A program made the position numbers and the translations under genes. A stretch of 64,000 nt of DNA from Paenibacillus paridis (lineage in GTDB: Bacteria > Bacillota > Bacilli > Paenibacillales > Paenibacillaceae), in NCBI RefSeq assembly GCF_006345825.1, contig NZ_VCIX01000080.1:3129-67128 (forward strand). Direction: 5' to 3'. This document shows positions 24,705-32,624 of the stretch, in pieces (position 1 is the stretch's first letter; each line of letters opens with the position of its first letter). The notes under the pieces were generated by a model. The model had not been told where the DNA came from and made no database searches. It saw only the letters and a list, made by a program, of their open reading frames with translations.

Positions 24705-24910
24705 TACGATGATTTAGATGGAAATTATCCTTCTATTTACGGAAAAATCGGTAGTTTTTAGCATTTAAAAGGAATTTTCCCTGCTAATTTCAGGAATTTG
24801 GTTAGAAACCGGCTGATTCTATCAAATTAACGGGATAAATTCCTTCTATTCTATGTCCACTGCTAAAAACGCTATTTTAGCGGGAATAATTCCATCTATT
24901 TTATAAAAAA
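24705..24910. repeat. Dispersed intergenic repeat region (motif family A)
   Basis: Three degenerate copies of an element of the form GGGA-NAA-TTCC-NTCTATT: near 24716 (GATGGAAATTATCCTTCTAT), 24829 (ACGGGATAAATTCCTTCTAT) and 24878 (AGCGGGAATAATTCCATCTA). Related copies lie at 31678-31985. The rest of the 24433-25078 gap shows no gene that I can support. Confidence 0.6.
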
Positions 24911-25006
24911 GTTTGTTTGAATGATCCCTTAAACAATCATTGCTCTCGGCGGAAAACCTGACCTCTTATTTCTCCGCATAAGACAAATGATCCGCTAAAA
25001 GCAAAA

Positions 25007-25049
25007 AAGCCCGGACTCCAGAGCAATTGCTGCTCAGGAATCCGGGCTT
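25007..25049 (-). terminator. Intrinsic terminator of the M29 aminopeptidase gene
   Basis: AAGCCCGGA and TCCGGGCTT form the outer stem, with GAGCA and TGCTC as an inner stem. TTTTTT follows on the minus strand. Confidence 0.85.
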
Positions 25050-25078
25050 ATTATCTATTCATGGAAGACTGCAGCAGC

Positions 25079-26311
25079 CTAAATTGCCCAATTGCCGCTG
25101 CGGAAGATAGCCTCACTCTTGCCATCCGGGGTGATGCCGTCAATGCTCATGTCCGGCGATCCGATCATAAAATCCTCATGGACGAGGCTTCTATTCGCGC
25201 CATGGGAAAGCAATTCCTCTGGCGACATTCCCGTACCTCCCTTGAGATTCACCGGGTATGCTTGGCCTAGAGCCAAGTGACAGGAGGCATTCTCGTCATA
25301 CAACGTATTAAAGAAAGTCACATTAGAGTTGGAGATGGGGGAGTCATGCGGAACTAATGCTACTTCCCCTAATTGCCGCGCGCCATCATCCGTGTTGAGC
25401 AAATTCGAAAGGGCCTCGTAACCCTGTTCCGCGAAATAATCGACGACTTTCCCGTCCTTAAAGGTCAAGGAGAAGCCGTTAATCACCTGGCCGTTATAAT
25501 TTAATGGCTTGGTGCTGCGAACGGTTCCGTTCACTCCATCCTTCAGAGGCATCGTAAATACCTCCTCCGTGGGCATGTTGGGATTAAACAATACACCCTT
25601 CGAATTTGCTTTAGCGCCGCCGAGCCAAATATGATTCTCCGGCAGCTCAATCGTGAGGTCTGTTCCTTGCGCTGTATACTTTAACTGCTTGTAGCGCTTG
25701 CCATTGAGCAGCTCGACCATTTGAAGCAGCTTCGCATTATGTTCTTTCCATGCCTGTATCGGATGCTCCAATCCGATCCGGGTAGCGTCAATGATTCGCT
25801 CCCAAAGCTTCTGCACCGCTTCTTCTGCCGAAACCTCTGGAAATACCTTTGCTGCCCATTCCGGTGTGGCATAGGAGATAAGAGTCCATGCATTCGTGTG
25901 GTTCATTAATGATCCACGGTATCCGCTAAGCGCAGTAGAAGCGACCTTGGATGCCGTAGCCACCCGAGCCGGATCTACGCCGTTCAGCAAATCAGGGTTA
26001 GGAGAGTAAATTTGAATAAACGCTGCGCCCTGTTCTACGAATTGCTCCCATGCCTGGGCGCGCCACATCGGATATTCGGTGAAAGCTTCCTCCGGTGCAT
26101 TTTTGTATTTAATGAGCGAGAGCTCCTCGTCGTTATACTCCACATGCACGTTTTTGGCACCGGCCTCATATGCCTTCAAAGCAATTAGCCTTACAAGTGG
26201 TGCAGAACTAATTGGCGCCATTACAACGACGGTCTGTCCTTTCTGTACCGAAACGCCGACATTCACCGCAAGCGATGCATAGTTTTCTAATTGCTGCTGT
26301 GTAGGATACAT
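25079..26311 (-). CDS. M29-family aminopeptidase (AmpS/PepS type)
   Basis: A 410-residue cytoplasmic metallo-aminopeptidase of the M29 thermophilic aminopeptidase family. Motifs include NMPTEEVFTMP, the ALVPHDSPISNSN segment, CHLALGQAYP with a metal-binding His, and HEDFMIGSPDMSIDG near the C-terminus. It releases N-terminal residues from peptides. The gene stands alone with its own terminator. GGAGG lies upstream, though 13 bases from the chosen ATG. Confidence 0.92.
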   Translation of the reverse strand: MYPTQQQLENYASLAVNVGVSVQKGQTVVVMAPISSAPLVRLIALKAYEAGAKNVHVEYNDEELSLIKYKNAPEEAFTEYPMWRAQAWEQFVEQGAAFIQIYSPNPDLLNGVDPARVATASKVASTALSGYRGSLMNHTNAWTLISYATPEWAAKVFPEVSAEEAVQKLWERIIDATRIGLEHPIQAWKEHNAKLLQMVELLNGKRYKQLKYTAQGTDLTIELPENHIWLGGAKANSKGVLFNPNMPTEEVFTMPLKDGVNGTVRSTKPLNYNGQVINGFSLTFKDGKVVDYFAEQGYEALSNLLNTDDGARQLGEVALVPHDSPISNSNVTFFNTLYDENASCHLALGQAYPVNLKGGTGMSPEELLSHGANRSLVHEDFMIGSPDMSIDGITPDGKSEAIFRSGNWAI

Positions 26312-26402
26312 ATATGTAAATTCGCCTCCATTTTTTTATATTCGTTGCTTATTTCATTATAATGCTCCTGCTCGCTTAGCTCAAACGAACCTCATATCCA
26401 AA

Positions 26403-26443
26403 AAAGCCCCCGTCCGCTCAACGTTCAAACGGAAGAAGGCTTT
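26403..26443 (-). terminator. Intrinsic terminator of the YolD-like gene
   Basis: AAAGCC with GGCTTT and TCCG with CGGA form a stem around a loop, followed by TTTTTT on the minus strand. Confidence 0.65.
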
Positions 26444-26458
26444 GATCCAAACGATGGA

Positions 26459-26701
26459 TTAATAGGGGTTTTCTACCTTCATAATATCCAGAAAAGGGAT
26501 CTTCGTTACGCTCCCCATATACTCCACATGAACCTTTTTCGTTCTGGAATCGAGCACAGTAATCACGCCTCTTACCTGCTCTTCCGCTGCCCAAACCGTG
26601 ATCAGCAGCTCCGTTTTTTCCTGCTTGGCCTCCACCAATCGCTCGCCCAGCTCTTCAAGCTCAAACTCATCTCTCGTTGGCCGTTTCGGTCCTTTTGCCA
26701 T
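26459..26701 (-). CDS. YolD-like family protein
   Basis: An 80-residue protein. I chose the ATG at 26701 (MAKGPKRPTRDEFELEELG), with GGAGGGG about eight bases upstream; the 10-residue extension in the longer frame is not supported. The pattern of a short basic N-terminus and a small beta domain with RGVITVLDSRTKKVHVEY resembles YolD-like proteins, often linked to UV-damage polymerase genes, but no polymerase gene lies nearby here. The exact role is unknown. Confidence 0.7.
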   Translation of the reverse strand: MAKGPKRPTRDEFELEELGERLVEAKQEKTELLITVWAAEEQVRGVITVLDSRTKKVHVEYMGSVTKIPFLDIMKVENPY

Positions 26702-26752
26702 CCTATTCCCCTCCTGCACGATATATGGCAACCCGAATACTCCATAAAAAAA

Positions 26753-26778
26753 GGGCCCCTCCGCTCCGAGGAGACCCC
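26753..26778 (-). terminator. Terminator of the ger operon
   Basis: CTCC and GGAG plus GGG and CCC pair, followed by TTTTTTT on the minus strand, about 115 bp after the gerB-like stop. Confidence 0.6.
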
Positions 26779-26894
26779 ATCCCTATCTATCTAAGTTACA
26801 CGAATAACTCTATTATACCATGATGCCAAGGAGTCTGTTAGCTGCGTTTTCGACGTACATAGGACCAGCCTAACAATAACATAGGCAGCAGAAG

Positions 26895-27944
26895 TCAAAC
26901 CGTCAAATCAAACATTGACCAGTAGTGCTTGATCATCTCATTATATATGACGATATTAGGCGTGCTAACCACCGAGCCTACCAATAAAATCATCGCGAGC
27001 GGAACCGTAAGCATCTTGCTTTCTTTCAACCGAAACAATTGCTCCAGGCTCTTCGTTAGGGCAAAAAAGATCAGCAGCGTTTTAAAATATACCGTAATGA
27101 TCCACATAAAGGTGAGGATCGCCTCCATCCGTTCGAGAAAATTACCCACCGTAATCTTCTGGGCAAGAATAAAGGTAGGGTAATATTTTGTTTCCATCAG
27201 ATTCGCACCGAGCACGAGTAAGCATATCAGCACCGTTATGAATAAAAATAGTCCCCCTATGCTAGTGCCAATAAGGAACGGCTTAAGCGGTTTCTTTTCT
27301 CCCGATAGATGAGGGACTAGCATCAGAATGACAATCAGCTCCGTAAACGGGATTGCAAAAGCGGTAGGGACCCCTTTTATAATCGGCAGCATCCCGTTAG
27401 CCATTATCGGCTGCAGCTTGTCTACTTCAACCTGGGGAATCAGAAGCACAACCATGAATATAAACAACAGCATAAAGAATGGAAAAAGCAGCTCGCCCAT
27501 GCGGGCAAAGGCTTCAACGCCTAACCGGTATGCGATAATGACGACCGAAATGAATAGGATAAAAATCGCGTTGTTCGGCGTTTCAGGCATTAACTGCGTG
27601 GTCATAAACTGGCTCATTTCGCTAGTCAGCGTGATATGAAGATAAACAAAGTACACAATGAATACGATGCTCACCAGGCTGCCAACTGCATTCCCCAGCG
27701 ATTGCTGTACGAAAGCGATCAGATTGGTCCCCTGCATTCTCATCGCAAGCCAACCGTAAAGCGCACCTACACCAATTCCCATAGCCATACTGATCAACAT
27801 CGTGATCCATGCATCCTGCTTGGAGGCTGCCGCTATAATCGTCGGAAGGATCAGGATGGAATCGCCGATTGTACATAAAATGATGAGGATCATAAATTGT
27901 CTGGCCGAGATTTTACCGTTATCTTTTGAAATGCTCTTGCTCAT
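26895..27944 (-). CDS. Spore germination permease, GerAB/GerKB family
   Basis: A 349-residue integral membrane protein of the endospore germination permease family (APC superfamily), with about ten hydrophobic segments. It begins with the typical ISARQFMILIILCTIGDSIL. In the GerA-type receptor the B subunit binds the germinant in the inner spore membrane. It is the last gene of the operon A-C-small-B. Length is normal (about 360). Confidence 0.92.
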   Translation of the reverse strand: MSKSISKDNGKISARQFMILIILCTIGDSILILPTIIAAASKQDAWITMLISMAMGIGVGALYGWLAMRMQGTNLIAFVQQSLGNAVGSLVSIVFIVYFVYLHITLTSEMSQFMTTQLMPETPNNAIFILFISVVIIAYRLGVEAFARMGELLFPFFMLLFIFMVVLLIPQVEVDKLQPIMANGMLPIIKGVPTAFAIPFTELIVILMLVPHLSGEKKPLKPFLIGTSIGGLFLFITVLICLLVLGANLMETKYYPTFILAQKITVGNFLERMEAILTFMWIITVYFKTLLIFFALTKSLEQLFRLKESKMLTVPLAMILLVGSVVSTPNIVIYNEMIKHYWSMFDLTV

Positions 27945-27974
27945 AATACATTCCCCCTAACCCTAACGCACGAT

Positions 27975-28187
27975 TCAAGACATGATTGGATCAAAAACGG
28001 CTTTGATCAGGAGAAAAGGATTCGGTATTTTGGCATGCAAGGTCAGCGCTCCGTACAGCCCCGTACCGATAAGAAGCAGAGCGATGAATAGGAAAATTTC
28101 CTTCCTTCTTTTTCGCTTGATCAGTCCCGGCAGCTCCCAGCAAGCAACGCAGACGGCTACGGCTATGACACCAATAAAGGATGACAA
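27975..28187 (-). CDS. Small membrane protein of the ger operon (D-type)
   Basis: A 70-residue protein with two hydrophobic helices (residues 3-20 and 30-48) separated by a KRKRRKE cytoplasmic loop. Small two-helix proteins of this kind accompany many ger operons and modulate receptor function. It sits between the C and B genes, 30 bp upstream of the latter. Confidence 0.75.
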   Translation of the reverse strand: MSSFIGVIAVAVCVACWELPGLIKRKRRKEIFLFIALLLIGTGLYGALTLHAKIPNPFLLIKAVFDPIMS

Positions 28188-28212
28188 CGCTTCAGCCTCC
28201 TCATTTGATCCA

Positions 28213-29394
28213 TTATTTCATGGTTGAATTGCCTATTGTCCCTATCTTGCGAATATTCACTTTAATATGGTAATGAAGCTTCAACGTCTGAAACCCATCC
28301 TCATCCCAATGAGTTCGGAGATTTTTCCATAGGGCAGGATGCTGCCTTTCAACCGCGCTGCCCAATCCGAAAATATCGGACTTTAAGCTTTTCGCCCGTT
28401 TTACGGAAGCTTCCGCATTGCTTTTCATCACCTTCTCGACCCGATGCTCTAATGTTTGGATGGCAGCTGGATCGGAGAGATCCACATCTTTGCAGGAACG
28501 GTCAACTACATTGGCTTCCGTCTGAAAATAGATATGCGCCTCCGGCATTCCATCCTTCACTTTCATTTCAATACGCGAGTTTGAAGAGGTAATCTCGATT
28601 CCCATATATAAGTTCCCGCTGCATCGCAGCTCGACGGACGTACTGTCCAATTTATTCGTTATATCCGTAAAGCCCTTGCTTTCCTTTTCATTAAGCCAGC
28701 CGATGAGCTTGTCGTCTTTAAAAGCCGCGATTCCCGTATAGCGGAAGTGGCTGCTTGGAAGAAAGGTTTCCACGTTTTGCTTTTTTTCCGCTAATTGCTG
28801 ATCGCCAATTACCTGAATGCCCGTGAGCGCGAGCTCCCTCCCATCCTCGGATAAAAAGTCAATTATATCGTCCATCGTCACTGAAACCGTCGGTGCCCAA
28901 GAACGCTCGGAGGTTTGCAGGGAACGGAGCATATTTTGAGTAGGCAGCTTCTCCATAGGCGTGAAAATTTTCAAAATATCCTCGGCCTTCATTCCCTTTG
29001 CGACAACGACATTAAAATCCATACGTGCTTCATTATCGCGCAGCGTATTATCTAGAAACGAGGAGATGCCCATCCTCGCCAGCTTTTCTCCGATAATAAA
29101 AATTTGCATATGGCCAATGTACACCTTCCGTGGCGCTTCCGCTGTTAAGAAACGTGCGGCTTCAAACATCGTTTTGCCTCGGCCTTGATAGAGCGTCCCC
29201 GGCGGACGGTCTCCACCTCGCTGCTGGGCGGAAATCTCGCTCGGGTTAACCACCTGAAAGGAAACCAAATATTCGCCATCCTCCCAATCCACCGCAACGC
29301 CGAGCACGATTAACAGCTCATTGAGCTCGCGTCTGCTCCAGCAGCCCGTAAGAAGCAGCATGCATAAGGTGATCATTATCGCTTTTTGCAGCAT
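28213..29394 (-). CDS. Ger(x)C family spore germination lipoprotein
   Basis: A 393-residue lipoprotein subunit of a germinant receptor. The signal peptide ends in a lipobox (LLLTGCW, Cys18) followed by SRRELNEL, the family signature. The mature protein has the GVAVDWEDGEYLVSFQVVNP strand and a C-terminal GerAC domain. It is anchored on the outer face of the inner spore membrane. It lies 28 bp after the A gene. Confidence 0.93.
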   Translation of the reverse strand: MLQKAIMITLCMLLLTGCWSRRELNELLIVLGVAVDWEDGEYLVSFQVVNPSEISAQQRGGDRPPGTLYQGRGKTMFEAARFLTAEAPRKVYIGHMQIFIIGEKLARMGISSFLDNTLRDNEARMDFNVVVAKGMKAEDILKIFTPMEKLPTQNMLRSLQTSERSWAPTVSVTMDDIIDFLSEDGRELALTGIQVIGDQQLAEKKQNVETFLPSSHFRYTGIAAFKDDKLIGWLNEKESKGFTDITNKLDSTSVELRCSGNLYMGIEITSSNSRIEMKVKDGMPEAHIYFQTEANVVDRSCKDVDLSDPAAIQTLEHRVEKVMKSNAEASVKRAKSLKSDIFGLGSAVERQHPALWKNLRTHWDEDGFQTLKLHYHIKVNIRKIGTIGNSTMK

Positions 29395-29422
29395 CCCGTA
29401 CCGCTCCTTTCCCGCTTTCCAT

Positions 29423-30961
29423 CTAGCTCTTTTGCTGTCGGTTGCGGTTGCTTTTTTGCGAACTGCTTGGCCGTTTGAAATAAAGCCACCTCGGCATCCG
29501 GATTAGGGCATCCTCCTGCTCAGTTGCAATAAAAGGACTGAGGGGCGCCATATACGGCTCCCCAAAGGAGCGGAGTGAGCATAGATGAAGCAATAAAGTA
29601 AACAATCCCATTATGATGCCGAACAACCCAAAGCTAGCCGCCAATCCCATGAATGCAAAGCGAAGGATACGTACTGGAATGGACATGCTGTAGGCAGGCA
29701 CAGTAAAGGTTGCAATTGCCGTTACCGAAACGACAATAACCATGGCCGCGGATACGATTCCCGCTTCGACAGCAGCTTGTCCGATGACAAGTGTCCCAAC
29801 AACCGAAACGGCTTGGCCGATGGCTCGGGGCATGCGAAGCCCCGCTTCCCTTAATATCTCAAAGGTTACCTCCATCGCCACCGCTTCAATAAAGGCAGGG
29901 AACGGTACTCCCTCCCGCTGGGCAGCAAGACTGATTAACAAGGACGTTGGCAGCATGTCACGGTGAAAAGTCGTAATCGCGATATACAAAGAGGGGAGCA
30001 ACAGTGAAATAAAGCCGCTAATAAATCTTAAAATGCGGAGCAAGCTCGCATAGACGGCCCTCTGGTAATAGTCCTCGTTCGATTGCACGAAGCTAACGAA
30101 TTGCGTCGGAACAACAAGAGCGTTTGGCGTGCCATCCACTAATATCGCTACTTTCCCCTCCAGCAGCTGCGATGCAACATTGTCTGGAAGTTCCGTGTTG
30201 AATACCGTAGGAAAAACCGAATATTTGGCGTCCTCAATTTGCTCCTCGATATATCCGCCTTCCAGTACGCCATCGATATCGATAGCATTCAATCGCGAGC
30301 GGACCTCATTTATGACGGAAGGTTTCGCTATGCCGTTCAAATACATCATGGTCACATCGGTCTTCGTAATACGTCCAATGGCGATGGTCTCCAGCCAGAG
30401 CCGCGGGTCCTTGATTTTCCTGCGCACTAGCGAGGTGTTCACACGCAGCGTTTCGGTAAAGCTCTCCCTTGGACCCCGAACCGAGGTCTGGTTGGTGGAT
30501 TCAGTTACATCGCGACCCTTCCACTGACGAATATCAGCACGATAAGCATGATCGCTCCCATTCAAGAGAATGATGGCTTCACCGGATAACAAGGACTGAT
30601 AAAGTTTTCCCATTTCATGAACGCTGCGAATCGAGCCTATGCCCGATAACAGCTTTTCAGCCAGCTCCTCTGGCGCTGCTTCGTGCTCGGAATAATCCGA
30701 CGCGTGATGCATGGAGCGCATTAGAACATCAAAAATAAAAGTATTGATAATAGCCGCATCCGACATCCCATCGATATAAACAACAGCCGCTGCCAGAGCT
30801 GTGCTTCCAACGCTTCGGATCTGACGAATGATGACATCGTCGCTGCCGCCCAAATCCTTTAAAATCGTATTTATATTTTGTTCGATGTCCGCAGATAGAA
30901 GAACATCCGTCGATATAGGCTGATTCGTTCCATCGGATGCATGCTCAATAGGCTTGGTCAT
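29423..30961 (-). CDS. Spore germination protein GerA family (A subunit)
   Basis: A 512-residue receptor A subunit. I chose the ATG at 30961 (MTKPIEHASDG) because GGAG lies ten bases upstream. The longer frame adds 30 residues without family similarity. A hydrophilic N-terminal half is followed by a membrane region with the conserved PSLYIAITTFHRDMLPTSLL and EGVPFPAFIEA motifs. With the C and B subunits it forms a germinant-sensing complex. This is the first gene of the operon, so it would be expressed in the forespore. Confidence 0.93.
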   Translation of the reverse strand: MTKPIEHASDGTNQPISTDVLLSADIEQNINTILKDLGGSDDVIIRQIRSVGSTALAAAVVYIDGMSDAAIINTFIFDVLMRSMHHASDYSEHEAAPEELAEKLLSGIGSIRSVHEMGKLYQSLLSGEAIILLNGSDHAYRADIRQWKGRDVTESTNQTSVRGPRESFTETLRVNTSLVRRKIKDPRLWLETIAIGRITKTDVTMMYLNGIAKPSVINEVRSRLNAIDIDGVLEGGYIEEQIEDAKYSVFPTVFNTELPDNVASQLLEGKVAILVDGTPNALVVPTQFVSFVQSNEDYYQRAVYASLLRILRFISGFISLLLPSLYIAITTFHRDMLPTSLLISLAAQREGVPFPAFIEAVAMEVTFEILREAGLRMPRAIGQAVSVVGTLVIGQAAVEAGIVSAAMVIVVSVTAIATFTVPAYSMSIPVRILRFAFMGLAASFGLFGIIMGLFTLLLHLCSLRSFGEPYMAPLSPFIATEQEDALIRMPRWLYFKRPSSSQKSNRNRQQKS

Positions 30962-31054
30962 AGGTGATCGTCTCCGGTTCCATTGTCTCTTTCCATTATC
31001 ACCATCGAAGTTTGCGGTTAAACCCTTGTGACATAGCGGAAGCCATAACAAAAA

Positions 31055-31093
31055 GAGCTGGCTCGGAAGGAATTATTCCTTCTGTGTCAGCTC
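31055..31093 (-). terminator. Hairpin with T-run upstream of the ger operon
   Basis: GAGCTG and CAGCTC close a long stem that includes GAAGGAAT and ATTCCTTC, followed by TTTTTG on the minus strand. No minus-strand gene ends just upstream, so it may be a leader attenuator of the ger operon or the scar of a lost gene. Confidence 0.5.
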
Positions 31094-31455
31094 CTCCCCG
31101 TTCAATTTTCCATATAGAGATTACAATTGCAGTCCCTATAACATCGCATTTTAAATTGGATTACCCCTATAAGTTGAATTTAATTTTTTCGTTTAGATCG
31201 CTTTGCGAGTAGACCATTCTTTGGGATCGCGGTTGTAACCAGATTCTTTGATTGACTATGAAATGTAAAGGGAAGCTTCCAGCTATAAAGGCAAACTCTT
31301 CGTTTCTCCAGAATGATCTCCTAACGCTGCTTAAACTTCCTTCATTTCTTTCGTTTAACTTACATAGTGCCATTAACTTTTTGGTAGCCCAAATTTGCAT
31401 CCGCTGAATTGCAGCTACAACACCATTCTAATTCTTCGTATTTGCTTTGTTGTAA

Positions 31456-31542
31456 CTTTTGGGTTCTTTGGGTTCTTTGGGTTCTTTGGGTTCTTTGGGT
31501 TCTTTGGGTTCTTTGGGTTCTTTGGGTTCTTTGGGTTCTTTG
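31456..31542. repeat. 9-bp microsatellite (TTCTTTGGG)n
   Basis: Eight exact copies of TTCTTTGGG (31464-31535) flanked by partial copies. The open frame through it encodes Phe-Phe-Gly repeats but has no ribosome binding site or family signal, so I treat it as a simple repeat and not a gene. Confidence 0.9.
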
Positions 31543-31677
31543 ATTTCTATATCATGCATTTCATCGGCTTAATGACATCTTATGAAAAAGATCCTTGTTC
31601 CCCGCTGTTTTCTTTGTCCACCCTATGCATGCGTCTGATCAGGCAACATTGTTGTTTATGACAGCTCTCCATTCGAT

Positions 31678-31985
31678 TTAGCGGGAATTTATCCCTCTAT
31701 TTCTAAGAAATTTAGGCTTCTGAGGCATTTAGATGGATTTTCTCCCTATAATTCGAGATTATATAATGAAAATAATCTAAAATGCTTGAATTAACAGGAG
31801 AAAATCCAGTTATTTCATCTGTCCAAGGAATATCGTTATTTTAGCGGGAGAAATTCCAGTTAAATTGTAACCACTCTCTAATCACTCTTAACGGGCGAAA
31901 GGCGCTTATTTCAATAACCACTTAACATTTTTATATCCCACAAAACAATGTTAGATGAACGAAGGAAATCCAGCTAATCATAACC
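31678..31985. repeat. Dispersed intergenic repeat region (motif family A, second site)
   Basis: Five degenerate copies of the same family as at 24705: near 31680 (TAGCGGGAATTTATCCCTCT), 31729 (TAGATGGATTTTCTCCCT), 31794 (AACAGGAGAAAATCCAGTTA), 31841 (TTTAGCGGGAGAAATTCCAG) and 31961 (GAAGGAAATCCAGCTAAT). Orientation and spacing vary. This stretch belongs to a 1.6-kb gap (30962-32624) without a supportable gene. Confidence 0.6.
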
Positions 31986-32231
31986 ACTCTCATTTCACCC
32001 AATAAAACGTAGGAATTTCGCTCATTACATTTCGTTATTTCTATCTCACATGCCGCAAAAAATTACTATATATTAGTGGAGTAAACTCCATTGTAAATAA
32101 CTCAACAGATGAACCAAAACGCCTTATGTAAGTTATTGAAACACTAGATTAGCTGAGCCTAAGAGATGATGTTACTGTGATGCGAGAAAAACGGTTGGAG
32201 GAAATTGGGGGAAACGAAGTGTTCGCCTTCA

Positions 32232-32338
32232 CAGTAAGATTGTGAAGTTAGATACCTAGTACATTTATTGTCAGTTTGTCACTTCAGATGTCTGGCACAA
32301 TTATCGTTAGATTGTTCCGTTAAATGTCTGCACAATCA
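32232..32338. repeat. Three degenerate tandem repeats of about 36-40 bp
   Basis: Units beginning near 32232, 32272 and 32308 share the pattern (C/T)AG-TTGT, then a TTxxGAT-GTCT or TTAAATGTCT core and a CACAAT end. Divergence is high, so this is an old duplication. Confidence 0.5.
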
Positions 32339-32405
32339 AAAAAACCAGCTCCAAAAGTTACTCTAAAGCAGGATCTCCTCGTGCAGTGAACCTAACGTCA
32401 TATTC

Positions 32406-32560
32406 CAGATCGATTAATGATTGCTCCGCGCTCCCTCTCCGCTTGAATCCTGCGCTTGTTCTTGAAACAATCAAAAAAAACAAAATCGATTAACGGCTGC
32501 TCAGCCATTCACTTCCCTCCGTTTACAGCCAGCGCTTGACCTTAAAACAATTAAAAAACA
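32406..32560. repeat. Degenerate direct duplication of about 75-80 bp
   Basis: Both copies begin with ATCGATTAA, continue with a GCTGCTC or GATTGCTCC segment, a CCCTC pyrimidine tract, GCGCTTG and end in AAACAAT(C/T)AAAAAA. It sits just upstream of the terminator of the mannoside operon. Confidence 0.5.
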
Positions 32561-32570
32561 AAGCAAAAAA

Positions 32571-32614
32571 AGAGCTGCACAAGCAAGACAAATGTCTCGC
32601 TCATGCAGCCCTCT
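32571..32614 (-). terminator. Intrinsic terminator of the mannoside operon
   Basis: GGCTGCA and TGCAGC, with inner AGAC and GTCT, form a stem on the minus strand followed by TTTTTTT, 11 bp after the GH38 stop codon. Confidence 0.8.
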
Positions 32615-32624
32615 CTATGAAAAA

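Noticed and set aside
31167..31400. Minus-strand 77-codon frame upstream of the ger operon
   Set aside because: No ribosome binding site, no recognisable domain and low-complexity surroundings.
31395..31661. Open frame with Phe-Phe-Gly repeats
   Set aside because: It is produced by the 9-bp microsatellite; no ribosome binding site, no family signal and no conserved flanks.
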